Counted from the stretch's first letter, positions 1 to 5,763 are shown. The stretch is DNA of 12,403 nucleotides from Caryophanales bacterium UBA6448 (GCA_002439555.1 DJOC01000041.1:15297-27699); one strand, 5' to 3'. The notes: generated by a model not told the origin, from the sequence alone. Translations and numbers: made by a program.

Positions 1-37
1 TTAAAATATGATAAGATATTTTTAAGGAAGTGAAAGT

Positions 38-670
38 GTGAAAAAATTTTTTATAACATTACTTTGTATTGGTCTTATAGTCGGAGGCTATATTGGAGTA
101 AAAAAATATCGTGCAGCCAAAGTTGAGGAAAGAAGAATCGAAGAAGCAAAAAAAGGATGGTATGTAGAAATTCTTACTGATTATATTAATATTAGAGATC
201 AAGCAGATAGATACTCTAACATACTTGGGCAAGTTAAAAAAGGTGGCATTTATAAAGTAATTAAATATAGTTTAAAAGATCCTAACCTATACTGGTATTA
301 TGTACAGCTTCCCGAAGGTAAACGTGGATGGATTGCTAATAACACTTCAGGAACATATTTAAAAGACTGGAATAATCCCGAAGATATTGCTACACCAATT
401 ATTAAATTCAAAGAAAACGTTTATAAAGTAGTAAGTATTAATGATATTAATTATAATCATTTAGAGCCTTGGGATGATAAAGATGATTATAAAATAACTC
501 ATGTTGTTTATCACGAAGTTGATGAGTTAAGAGGTATTGACCAATACTGGATTAAATATACAATAACTGATGCCTCAGGAAAATATTCCTCAAAAACACA
601 AAAAATTGAATTTGAAAATAAACCATCTGAAGATGAAGTAACATCATTTGCGTATTATGATCCAGATTAA
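38..670 (+). CDS. Membrane-anchored SH3-like (SH3b) protein with C-terminal beta domain
   Basis: The 210-aa product has a short Lys-rich start, one hydrophobic segment at residues 4-20, then a basic/acidic helical linker (21-40). It is probably tethered to the membrane with the rest outside. Residues about 42-108 match a bacterial SH3 domain: the YINIRDQAD motif at 49-57, an ILGQVKKGG turn at 62-70, and a closing GWIANN at 97-102. Such domains usually bind peptidoglycan or peptides. Residues about 118-193 look like an Ig/cadherin-like beta domain (YTITDASGKYSSKTQKIEF at 174-192). The start is GTG, chosen because AAGGAAG lies 7 nt upstream at 24-30 and the signal-anchor begins there. A TATGAT at 7-12 could be its -10, but the -35 would lie outside the window. 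The gene stands alone and ends in a terminator. The exact ligand cannot be told. Confidence 0.82.
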   Translation: MKKFFITLLCIGLIVGGYIGVKKYRAAKVEERRIEEAKKGWYVEILTDYINIRDQADRYSNILGQVKKGGIYKVIKYSLKDPNLYWYYVQLPEGKRGWIANNTSGTYLKDWNNPEDIATPIIKFKENVYKVVSINDINYNHLEPWDDKDDYKITHVVYHEVDELRGIDQYWIKYTITDASGKYSSKTQKIEFENKPSEDEVTSFAYYDPD

Positions 671-697
671 ACTTAAGTATTTTGCTTAAGTTTTTTT
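671..697 (+). terminator. Rho-independent terminator after SH3 gene
   Basis: ACTTAAG (671-677) pairs perfectly with CTTAAGT (685-691) around a 7-nt loop and runs into seven T residues (691-697). It begins directly after the stop codon. Confidence 0.75.
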
Positions 698-704
698 GTA
701 AAAT

Positions 705-733
705 AAAAAAGCTTATACATTCATATAAACTTT
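705..733 (-). terminator. Weak terminator after ATPase gene
   Basis: On the minus strand, AAGTTTATA (732-724) pairs with TATAAGCTT (717-709) with one mismatch and a 6-nt loop, followed by TTTTATTTT (708-700). It lies 5 nt past the ATPase stop codon. The stem is AT-rich, so strength is uncertain. Confidence 0.4.
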
Positions 734-737
734 AATA

Positions 738-2006
738 TTAATCTTTTAAAGTACCTATAGGAACAACTAATACACCATTTTGTGTTACATAAGCCATATC
801 TGTACCTGTAATAACCATCAAAAGTTTTGGTTTAATTTTCATTTCACTGCTTTCATTTATAAGTTTATTTAATTCAAGTAAATGTTTTTCTGCTTCATCA
901 ATTCGATTACCACTTAACTTAACCTCTACAAGAGCATAAGAACCATCATCATAGTGGATTACATTGTCACATTCCAGTCCGTATCTATCACGATAATGTT
1001 GAAGATGTCCTCCATACTTTCTGGCATAAATACTTAAATCTCTATTAACAAGGTTTTCAAATAAAAGGCCAAATGTATTTATATCAAGCATAAGTTCACT
1101 TGTAGAACATCCTAGGGCAGCAACGGCTAAAGAAGGATCAACAAAAGACTTTTTTGGAGATGTTCTAATAGCGGTTTTACTACGAATATTTGGATTCCAC
1201 GCTTCAATTTCCTCGATAATATATAATCTTTTAAATATGTTAATATAAGATTTTATTGTTGTTTCAGATACATCAAAAGCATTTGATTTTATATCATCAT
1301 ATAATGCCTGATCAGAATCCATTGTAGAATCTTGCCTAGCATAGCATTTTAAAATATTTCGGGCTAAATTAGGATCTCTTTTAACTTTATCTATATTTGA
1401 AATGTCACTGTCGCAAAGTAAATCTATATAATTTTTAGGTGTTTTTAAAGCTAAATTTTCCGGTAATTTTATTGAATTAGGCCAACCACCACGACATAAT
1501 ACATAAGCAATTTTTTCATAGGTCAAATCAGTTTTTATTCCATCAATATTTTTATTGCCATTCATAAGTTCTTGTAAAGAGATTTTACCATTAGAATCGC
1601 CTGACTCATATAAGCTCATCGGTTTCATATCAATATTTGCAAATCTACCTACACCACTATGAAGATTAGGAAACTCCTTTGGTGTTGCTGACCCAGTCAA
1701 AATATATTCACCAAATAGTCCACTACTATCAACTGAATATCTTACTGCATTCCAAAGAATGGGTGCAACTTGCCATTCATCAATTAGTCTTGGCTTATCA
1801 CCCTGTAATAGTAATGAAGGTTTAGTATTAGCAAGTTCGATATAATTACTCTGTAAATCGGGGTTTTGCATTTCTAAAACACTTTTTGCATATTGTTTAG
1901 CACTTGTAGTTTTCCCACACCACTTTGGTCCACGAATTTGTACTGCACCACATACCTTTAATTGTTCACTTATTTCATCATCAATAATTCTTTTAACATA
2001 TTCCAT
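738..2006 (-). CDS. AAA ATPase, AAA_14/DUF4143 family, with PD-(D/E)XK-like C-terminus
   Basis: The 422-aa length and domain order fit the DUF4143 ATPase family. The P-loop is GPKWCGKTT (26-34), with Trp-Cys in place of the usual small residues. Walker B is RLIDEWQ (73-79), and a sensor-1-like YILTGSATPKE lies at 101-111. The DUF4143 part follows from about 195, including a helical segment with SETTIKSYINIFKRLYIIE (247-265). The end carries a restriction-nuclease-like core: FENL (316-319), ECDN (345-348) and VEVKL (360-364), supplying E317, D347, E361 and K363. The cellular role of this family is not well settled; these proteins occur as scattered, often multi-copy genes. The start is supported by AAGGAG 7 nt upstream (2014-2019). 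It has its own promoter and unusual upstream repeats and is probably monocistronic. Confidence 0.9.
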   Translation of the reverse strand: MEYVKRIIDDEISEQLKVCGAVQIRGPKWCGKTTSAKQYAKSVLEMQNPDLQSNYIELANTKPSLLLQGDKPRLIDEWQVAPILWNAVRYSVDSSGLFGEYILTGSATPKEFPNLHSGVGRFANIDMKPMSLYESGDSNGKISLQELMNGNKNIDGIKTDLTYEKIAYVLCRGGWPNSIKLPENLALKTPKNYIDLLCDSDISNIDKVKRDPNLARNILKCYARQDSTMDSDQALYDDIKSNAFDVSETTIKSYINIFKRLYIIEEIEAWNPNIRSKTAIRTSPKKSFVDPSLAVAALGCSTSELMLDINTFGLLFENLVNRDLSIYARKYGGHLQHYRDRYGLECDNVIHYDDGSYALVEVKLSGNRIDEAEKHLLELNKLINESSEMKIKPKLLMVITGTDMAYVTQNGVLVVPIGTLKD

Positions 2007-2029
2007 AATTTTTCTCCTTAGATATTATC

Positions 2030-2058
2030 AATATACCACATTTTATACATTTTGTAAA
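2030..2058 (-). promoter_or_regulatory. Sigma-A promoter of the DUF4143 ATPase
   Basis: On the minus strand, TTTACA (2058-2053), a 17-bp spacer and TATATT (2035-2030). Transcription would begin about 10-15 nt before the ribosome binding site. The motif TGTGGTA overlaps the spacer/-10 border (2040-2034). It is an inverted copy of the core of the three tandem repeats just upstream. Confidence 0.65.
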
Positions 2059-2063
2059 TCTTA

Positions 2064-2126
2064 TTGACTAGATTTGTGGCGTTTTGTTGACTCGATTTGT
2101 GGCATTTTGTTGACTAAATTTGTGGT
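2064..2126. repeat. Three tandem 23-bp direct repeats upstream of the ATPase promoter
   Basis: Copies start at 2064, 2087 and 2110. Each reads TTGACT, two variable bases, ATTTGTGG, then (in the first two copies) CGTTTTG or CATTTTG. The third copy diverges after TGTGG (2125). Copies 1 and 2 differ at only two of 23 positions. The array sits between the ATPase -35 and the terminator of the toxin-antitoxin operon, so it is not coding. A multi-site operator for a DNA-binding protein is the simplest reading; a recombination or integration footprint is also possible. Confidence 0.85.
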
Positions 2127-2154
2127 AAAAATAAAAAGTTCTTTTCAGAACTTT
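2127..2154 (-). terminator. Terminator of the dinJ-yafQ-like operon
   Basis: A perfect 8-bp stem, AAAGTTCT (2135-2142) with AGAACTTT (2147-2154), and a 4-nt loop. On the minus strand it is followed by TTTTTATTTTT (2137-2127). The toxin stop codon TGA (2147-2145) falls inside the hairpin. Confidence 0.75.
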
Positions 2155-2455
2155 CTAAATAAATTACTATGTGATCCAGTTTCAACTAGAATAAGTATTA
2201 GTCTATTGTTATCATATTTATAAATTAATAGCCAATCTGGTTCAATATGACATTCATAGCAATCCTTATAATACCTATCATTAATTAATAAATGATTTTT
2301 ATATCTTAAATCCAATGTTTCACAATTGATAAGCTTATTAATTAACGTCTTAAGTTTAGTTAAATCCTTACCTTGTTTATAAACTTTTTTAATGCTTTAT
2401 TAAAAGATTTTGTACTGACAACTTTATACGTCCCATTCTCATAATCAATTATCAA
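2145..2455 (-). pseudogene. YafQ-type mRNA interferase toxin, frame-shifted at an A6 run
   Basis: Directly after the antitoxin, two overlapping minus-strand frames together encode one complete YafQ/RelE-superfamily toxin. The first frame starts at a TTG (2455-2453), reads IIDYENGTYKVVSTKSFNK then ALKK, and stops after seven more codons. Adding one base at the A6 run (2390-2385), or slipping back by one there, gives ALKKVYKQGKDLTKLK and then CHIEPDWLLIYK and ETGSHSNLFRKF to a TGA. The residues known to matter in E. coli YafQ all survive: the His of NHLL, the His and Asp-Trp of HIEPDW, and the His and Phe of GSHSNLF. The whole would be about 103 aa, the normal size. YafQ toxins cleave mRNA on the ribosome. 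The break could be a real mutation, a homopolymer sequencing error, or programmed -1 frameshifting, because A AAA AAG lies exactly at the needed point and phase. Confidence 0.85.
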
Positions 2456-2729
2456 ATATATCTTTCATTAAATCTTCAGCGCTGCTATATGCTTTCGGAT
2501 TAACTTTTCCTTTAATAATTTTGTCAGTCTCTTTTAAAGCTTTTTTAAGTTTATGATTAGGTACTCTATTCGTAACTTCAAAAGGAATTCCATTATGTTT
2601 CACAATTTGCTTTAAATAGATATTAATTGCGGTAGTCATATTTAAACCAAGTTCATTTAAAACTTTACTTGCTTCCTTTTTAGTTTCAGCATTAACATTG
2701 ACATTAAGCGTACTAGTTATAGAGCTCAT
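2445..2729 (-). CDS. RelB/DinJ-family antitoxin
   Basis: The 94-aa product begins with a ribbon-helix-helix segment: TLNVNVNAETKKEASKVLNE (residues 7-26), then LGLNMTTAINIYLKQIVKH and NGIPFEV (27-52), the hallmark of RelB/DinJ antitoxins. The C-terminal half is charged and probably wraps the toxin. Family members bind their own promoter and neutralise the partner nuclease. AAGGAG (2743-2738) precedes the ATG. The gene's end overlaps the toxin's presumed TTG start by 11 nt, giving coupled translation. It has an excellent promoter and looks fully functional, even though its partner is frame-disrupted. It ends in TGA. Confidence 0.9.
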   Translation of the reverse strand: MSSITSTLNVNVNAETKKEASKVLNELGLNMTTAINIYLKQIVKHNGIPFEVTNRVPNHKLKKALKETDKIIKGKVNPKAYSSAEDLMKDIFDN

Positions 2730-2751
2730 TTAATCATCTCCTTCCATAAAA

Positions 2752-2780
2752 ATAATATCATATAACCTTTATAGTGTCAA
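2752..2780 (-). promoter_or_regulatory. Sigma-A promoter and possible operator of the toxin-antitoxin operon
   Basis: On the minus strand, a consensus TTGACA (2780-2775), a 17-bp spacer and TATTAT (2757-2752). An interrupted inverted repeat, ATAGT (2771-2775) and ACTAT (2784-2788), brackets the -35. It could be the operator for autorepression by the antitoxin, but the arms are only 5 bp, so the operator reading is tentative. Confidence 0.75.
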
Positions 2781-2820
2781 CATACTATCATTATTGTTTT
2801 TATTATATTTCATTCCAAAT

Positions 2821-2842
2821 AAAAAAAGCCCTTGTGGGCCTT
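2821..2842 (-). terminator. Terminator after the coat-protein-like gene
   Basis: On the minus strand, GCCC (2839-2836) pairs with GGGC (2831-2828) and is followed by seven T residues (2827-2821). The stem extends to outer A-T pairs if one C bulges. It sits 6 nt past the stop codon and before the toxin-antitoxin promoter. Confidence 0.7.
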
Positions 2843-2848
2843 AAAAGT

Positions 2849-3286
2849 TTAGCAAACACAATCTACATAACAATCAGTTAAACATCTAATACAGCATAGA
2901 CAGCTACAATCCATTGTGAAGAATGAATTAGTAGAAACATATGGATTTAGTGATGTTTCATCCGGATTAGTTACTAGAACTCTAAAAGTACAACAATTGC
3001 CCTCGATTTTCTCTACTCTAAATACAGTTGAACAAGTATCACTTGTAGTTCCTGCCCCGCATACTGTTGCTTCTTTAGCTACTGGCATTGACCAAGGTTG
3101 TCCATTTGCACAGCAAGTATATAGCATTACTGGTCTTGTATTACAAATAAGGCAATTTGCTCCACCACCTAGCATAGGTCTATCGCATGTATCTAAACAG
3201 TTCTCTGGGCAAGCATTTTCCTGAAGTACTAATATAACTGATAGTATTTCATTTATGCAGTTTCCATTTTTATTTGTGCTATTCAT
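2849..3286 (-). CDS. CotY/CotZ-like cysteine-rich spore coat protein
   Basis: The 145-aa product has 20 cysteines. Its layout resembles the CotY/CotZ/ExsY spore coat and exosporium proteins: a short helical start (CINEILSVILVLQENAC, 10-26), a Cys-rich stretch, a beta-strand core FRVEKIEGNCCTFRVLV (89-105), and a closing DCSCLCCIRCLTDC (126-139), close to the family's SCFCAIQCLD end. In Bacillus these proteins self-assemble through disulfides into the outer spore shell. AGAGGG about 9 nt upstream supports this ATG. The gene is preceded by a sigma-K-like promoter and followed by a terminator, so it is a single-gene unit. The match is from remembered family patterns, not a search. The opposite strand is also open over about 300 nt (2916-3224), but that is a shadow. 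Confidence 0.75.
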   Translation of the reverse strand: MNSTNKNGNCINEILSVILVLQENACPENCLDTCDRPMLGGGANCLICNTRPVMLYTCCANGQPWSMPVAKEATVCGAGTTSDTCSTVFRVEKIEGNCCTFRVLVTNPDETSLNPYVSTNSFFTMDCSCLCCIRCLTDCYVDCVC

Positions 3287-3316
3287 AAATAATCACCCTC
3301 TCTTTTACTTTCATTA

Positions 3317-3343
3317 TAATTTATGTGAAAAAACAAAAAATGT
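3317..3343 (-). promoter_or_regulatory. Sigma-K-like promoter of the coat-protein-like gene
   Basis: On the minus strand, AC (3343-3342), a 16-bp spacer and CATAAATTA (3325-3317). This fits the Bacillus sigma-K pattern AC-N16/17-CATANNNTA exactly. The site ends 30 nt before the ATG, leaving room for the leader and ribosome site. A sigma-A -10, TATAAT (3318-3313), overlaps it but has a poor -35 (ATTTTT), so a vegetative promoter cannot be excluded. Confidence 0.5.
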
Positions 3344-3345
3344 GA

Positions 3346-3374
3346 TTTACATAACTACCTAATTTTGATAAAAT
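3346..3374 (+). promoter_or_regulatory. Sigma-A promoter of the IIB-like gene
   Basis: TTTACA (3346-3351), a 17-bp spacer and TAAAAT (3369-3374). The GGAGG ribosome site follows at 3382, so the leader is very short. The -35 lies just next to the divergent sigma-K-like element. Confidence 0.6.
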
Positions 3375-3390
3375 TATTATTGGAGGAAAT

Positions 3391-3714
3391 ATGTTAAATA
3401 ATATTTATGTACAATATGCTATTATAGCAATAATTATTACCCTTATCGTTTTAGTGGTTTTAAAATTAAGAAAGAAAAACTTTAATATCGAAGCAAATAA
3501 ACTTATCACTTATCTTGGTGGTAAAGATAACATAATAAATGCCGAAGCAAATATGAGTAGATTTAAAGTCATTTTAAAGGATACTAAACTTGTAGATAAG
3601 GAAGGTATTCAAAAACTTGGTGCTCAAGGTATCGTTGAAATTGATAATCAATTAAAAATAATTTTTGGAAAAGATGCCAAAGCTCTAAAAAAATATATTA
3701 GCGAAATTGTCTAA
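3391..3714 (+). CDS. Membrane-tethered PTS EIIB-like domain without active-site cysteine
   Basis: The 107-aa product has one transmembrane helix (about 8-26), basic stop-transfer residues (KLRKKN, 25-30), then a glucose-type PTS EIIB fold: LGGKDNI (42-48), SRFKVILKD (56-64), LVD (67-69), LGAQGIVEIDNQLKIIFG (76-93) and a final helix. In true EIIB proteins, a cysteine two residues before the TR(L/F) motif takes phosphate from EIIA and passes it to sugar. Here that position is Asn54 (EANMSRF), so phosphotransfer by the normal route should be impossible. No EIIC or EIIA gene is adjacent. A sensory, binding or structural role is an inference. GGAGG (3382-3386) supports the start. The gene converges with the next one, with 9 nt between stops and no clear terminator. 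Confidence 0.8.
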   Translation: MLNNIYVQYAIIAIIITLIVLVVLKLRKKNFNIEANKLITYLGGKDNIINAEANMSRFKVILKDTKLVDKEGIQKLGAQGIVEIDNQLKIIFGKDAKALKKYISEIV

Positions 3715-3723
3715 TATATTTTT

Positions 3724-4017
3724 TTATACTTTTTCAATGTTTTTAATATCCTTAATCGGTAGTTTTTCACCCTTTAAGGTTAATAAATAAGTACTTGTTT
3801 TACCTACGATGACGCATTCTTTAACATCATCATCAAAATAAATTCGACATCTTGATTTATAAACAAAGTCCTTTGCTGAAAATATTTTATTTATTTTACT
3901 AACTATACTTTCATTTGAACTTGCCCCTGGAATAGACATCTTGCCATAAAAACGATCTTGTGAATTATTTAATTTTTTCTTAATTTCAAATGCTGATACA
4001 CTTGGTAAATTATCCAT
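3724..4017 (-). CDS. Unknown 97-aa protein with a possible Sm/SH3-like barrel
   Basis: I do not recognise this family. The N-terminal half (1-50) is mixed and polar with a predicted helix around SIVSKINKIFSAKD (37-50). The C-terminal half (55-97) reads as short alternating strands, CRIYFDDDVKECVIVG then YLLTLKGEKLPIKDIKNIEKV. This is the rhythm of an Sm-like or small SH3-type beta-barrel, but that is inference only. No signal peptide or membrane segment is present. GGGTGAT close before the ATG is a usable ribosome site and supports a real gene, as do the protein-like composition and lack of an opposing gene. Its start region is divergent from the SEDS gene. Confidence 0.65.
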   Translation of the reverse strand: MDNLPSVSAFEIKKKLNNSQDRFYGKMSIPGASSNESIVSKINKIFSAKDFVYKSRCRIYFDDDVKECVIVGKTSTYLLTLKGEKLPIKDIKNIEKV

Positions 4018-4030
4018 TTAAATCACCCAC

Positions 4031-4036
4031 TATAAT
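4031..4036 (+). promoter_or_regulatory. Possible -10 element for the SEDS gene
   Basis: A perfect TATAAT lies 38 nt before the chosen ATG. The -35 is poor: the hexamer at 17-bp spacing is AATTAT, and TTGGTA at 4002 is too far away. Tentative. Confidence 0.3.
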
Positions 4037-4073
4037 ATATGATATTTTTTTAAATTTAGACAATAATAATAGT

Positions 4074-5132
4074 ATGAAACATATAAAAAGAAATATTTTA
4101 ATATCTATATTTTTATTAATGATTATAAGTGTAATAAATATTTATAATGCCAAGTACTTAAATAGTCTATATACAAATTATTATATCAAATCTATTATTT
4201 GGTATGTTTTAGGATTTATAACTTTCTTTTTTATAACTAAAATTAATACTAAAAAAATATTTAATATAAGTTTTATTTTATATATTATTAATATTATTTT
4301 ACTTATATTAACTTTAATTATTGGTAAAGAAATAAATGGTTCTAAAGGCTGGCTTAAAATAGGAAGTCTTTCTTTTCAACCAAGTGAATTTATGAAGCTT
4401 ACCCTTACCCTATTTTTAATTGAGATTTCCCTTATCAAAGAAAAAAATAGTAAAAATATTTTAAAATTACTAATCATTACTTTTATTCCCTCATTACTGG
4501 TATTTTTAGAACCTGATACGGGAGCCATAATATTTTATATCATAACTTTCTTAACAATATTATTTTCAAAAAATATTAATAAGAAATATAAAGTAATTTT
4601 AGGTATAAGTTTATTTCTTATTTTTATATTTGGGATTTATTTAATTAAAAATCCTTTGCTTATTGAAAATATCTTTGGTAATGAAAACTATCGTATAAAA
4701 AGAATATTAAATTATAAAGAAAGCTATCAAATAGATATGGCACTTACAAATATTTATAGCACGCCTTTTATAAGAAATGGTTTTAATAAAATACTTCTTT
4801 ATTTACCCGAAGGTGTAACTGATTTTATACTAGATTTTACAATTGGTAATTTTGGATTTATCAGTTTGTATATTATCTTGCTTTTATATTTAAATATTAT
4901 TTTTAACCTATGTAAGCTTATTAAAAGTTCTAATGACAAAAAAACTAATTACTTAATAATTAGCTTTATCATTATGTTTTTTATTAATATTGCAATTAAT
5001 GTTTCTATGAATCTTGGTGCTTTTCCAATTATCGGTATAACGCTTCCTTTTCTATCTTATGGTGGCAGTAGCCTGCTTTTTTATTTTATATTTGTTGGTC
5101 TTATTTTTTCTTTAGTTAATAAGGATATTTAG
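4074..5132 (+). CDS. SEDS-family peptidoglycan glycosyltransferase (FtsW/RodA/SpoVE type)
   Basis: This 352-aa polytopic membrane protein has about ten hydrophobic segments, the usual SEDS size and topology. SEDS proteins polymerise lipid II into glycan strands with a partner class B PBP in division, elongation or spore cortex synthesis. Diagnostic motifs are GSKGWLKIGSLSFQPSEFMK (89-108), LEPDTG (145-150), LPEGVTDFI (244-252) with Asp250 at the place of the catalytic Asp of RodA, and MNLGAFPIIGITLPFLSYGG (312-331). It is divergent: the glycine-rich GSGG loop before LPE is replaced by STPFIRNGFNK, and the usual Glu-Glu after the DFIF motif is IGNFGF. Codons upstream to 3990 are open but overlap the opposite gene, so the ATG at 4074 (MKHIKRN) is preferred despite a weak ribosome site. 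No PBP gene is adjacent, so FtsW, RodA and SpoVE cannot be told apart here. Confidence 0.88.
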   Translation: MKHIKRNILISIFLLMIISVINIYNAKYLNSLYTNYYIKSIIWYVLGFITFFFITKINTKKIFNISFILYIINIILLILTLIIGKEINGSKGWLKIGSLSFQPSEFMKLTLTLFLIEISLIKEKNSKNILKLLIITFIPSLLVFLEPDTGAIIFYIITFLTILFSKNINKKYKVILGISLFLIFIFGIYLIKNPLLIENIFGNENYRIKRILNYKESYQIDMALTNIYSTPFIRNGFNKILLYLPEGVTDFILDFTIGNFGFISLYIILLLYLNIIFNLCKLIKSSNDKKTNYLIISFIIMFFINIAINVSMNLGAFPIIGITLPFLSYGGSSLLFYFIFVGLIFSLVNKDI

Positions 5133-5328
5133 GAGTGTAGTATGAATATGAATAGTTTCCTGATGGATAATATGGATTAAATCCCATATTTGGCGTCGCA
5201 TTTATAATTGGTCTAGGTCTAGTAAGTCCCACTGCTGCTCCTCCGGCAAGGCCTCCGAGTAAGAACGGAACAAAAAATTGTCTATCAGAATTTAAGTATG
5301 TTGGATATATTTTTTTATATGGATACAT
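5116..5328 (-). CDS. Small Gly/Tyr/Pro-rich hydrophobic protein, possibly spore-associated
   Basis: The 70-aa product starts MYPYKKIYPTYLN, has a hydrophobic Gly/Ala segment FVPFLLGGLAGGAAVGL (19-35), an RPRP basic patch, then a low-complexity Tyr/Pro/Asn/Ser tail ending in KYPY. Tyr- and Gly-rich proteins of this kind are frequent in spore coats and envelopes of Firmicutes, but I cannot assign a named family. AAAGGATG (5344-5337) is a fair ribosome site. Its 3' end overlaps the convergent 3' end of the SEDS gene by 17 bp. The upstream CATATTTTA (5359-5351) fits a sigma-K/E -10. The strongly biased composition could in principle be chance, but a start, ribosome site and plausible protein together argue for a gene. 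Confidence 0.68.
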   Translation of the reverse strand: MYPYKKIYPTYLNSDRQFFVPFLLGGLAGGAAVGLTRPRPIINATPNMGFNPYYPSGNYSYSYYTPKYPY

Positions 5329-5350
5329 TTAAAACCCATCCTTTCTATAG

Positions 5351-5359
5351 TAAAATATG
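5351..5359 (-). promoter_or_regulatory. Possible sigma-K/E -10 box for the Gly/Tyr-rich gene
   Basis: On the minus strand, CATATTTTA fits CATANNNTA and lies 22 nt before the ATG. No AC is found 16-17 bp upstream, so only half of the promoter is supported. Confidence 0.25.
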
Positions 5360-5424
5360 TAAATAATCAAAACTAATAAGTGATATAGCCTAATTTATTT
5401 AATCTATCATAAAATTATAATATA

Positions 5425-5763
5425 ATGATTAAAAATTTTCCCCCAAACTATGATCCAAATTTATTTTCAATGGTTGCCGCGATTGCGGGTGCAGTTGTTG
5501 TCGGAGATTTTGATGACTATGAACTCAATTCTATCGGTAACTGGATAATTTTATTTGGCCAATACCTTTTGACATTTGCTGCTCAACAATAACTAATAGA
5601 GCAAAGAATCGAAGGCCATAACATTAATATAAATTCTAGAAAAGCTAAAATGGGAGGTAGTCCTTATTCGAATGACAAAAGTAATTTAAATCAGCAATAC
5701 GAAATAGATTATCTTTTAAAAGCCGTTAAAATAATCGAGGAAAAACTAAATGAAATCAAATAA
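5425..5763 (+). pseudogene. Small unknown gene interrupted by an in-frame TAA
   Basis: A single frame runs from ATG at 5425 to TAA at 5761-5763, broken only by TAA at 5590-5592. The first part (55 aa) begins MIKNFPPNYDPNLFSMVAAI and ends YLLTFAAQQ. The second (56 aa) begins LIEQRIEGHNININSRKAK and ends AVKIIEEKLNEIK. The two halves read as one protein of about 112 aa: a hydrophobic N-terminal half with helical segments (VAAIAGAVVVG, NWIILFGQYLLTF), a polar middle, and an amphipathic C-terminal helix. The stop follows two CAA codons, so a single C-to-T change of a third Gln codon explains it. No ribosome site is visible before the ATG. I recall no function for this family. The sequence from 5329 to 5424 shows nothing else convincing. 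Confidence 0.7.

Noticed and set aside
2064..2126. The three 23-bp repeats as a small CRISPR array
   Set aside because: They are directly adjacent with no spacers, there are only three, and no cas gene is nearby.
2087..2135. TTGACT elements of the repeats as plus-strand promoters
   Set aside because: No -10 hexamer lies at the right distance, and no plus-strand gene follows.
2445..2455. Use of the Mycoplasma code, with TGA read as Trp
   Set aside because: TGA ends rarA exactly in the ATGA overlap with gpsA, ends the toxin at its family-typical C-terminus, and ends the antitoxin; Trp is encoded by TGG throughout.
2916..3224. A plus-strand open frame of about 100 codons opposite the coat-protein-like gene
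   Set aside because: It has no ribosome site and no family pattern, and it mirrors the Cys-rich gene, which has a promoter, ribosome site and terminator.
4022..4043. CATATATTA as a sigma-K -10 for the 97-aa gene
   Set aside because: It is too close to the ribosome site (the transcript would start inside it) and no AC lies 16-17 bp upstream; it is also part of an AT-rich TATAAT-like stretch.
3990..4073. A 28-codon N-terminal extension of the SEDS protein
   Set aside because: It overlaps the start and ribosome site of the opposite gene and contains the likely promoter; the protein's natural basic start followed by the first helix is at 4074.
5590..5592. Recoding of the in-frame TAA as glutamine
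   Set aside because: TAA is the normal stop of many genes here, including gpsA, and there is no sign of a suppressor system; a point mutation is simpler.
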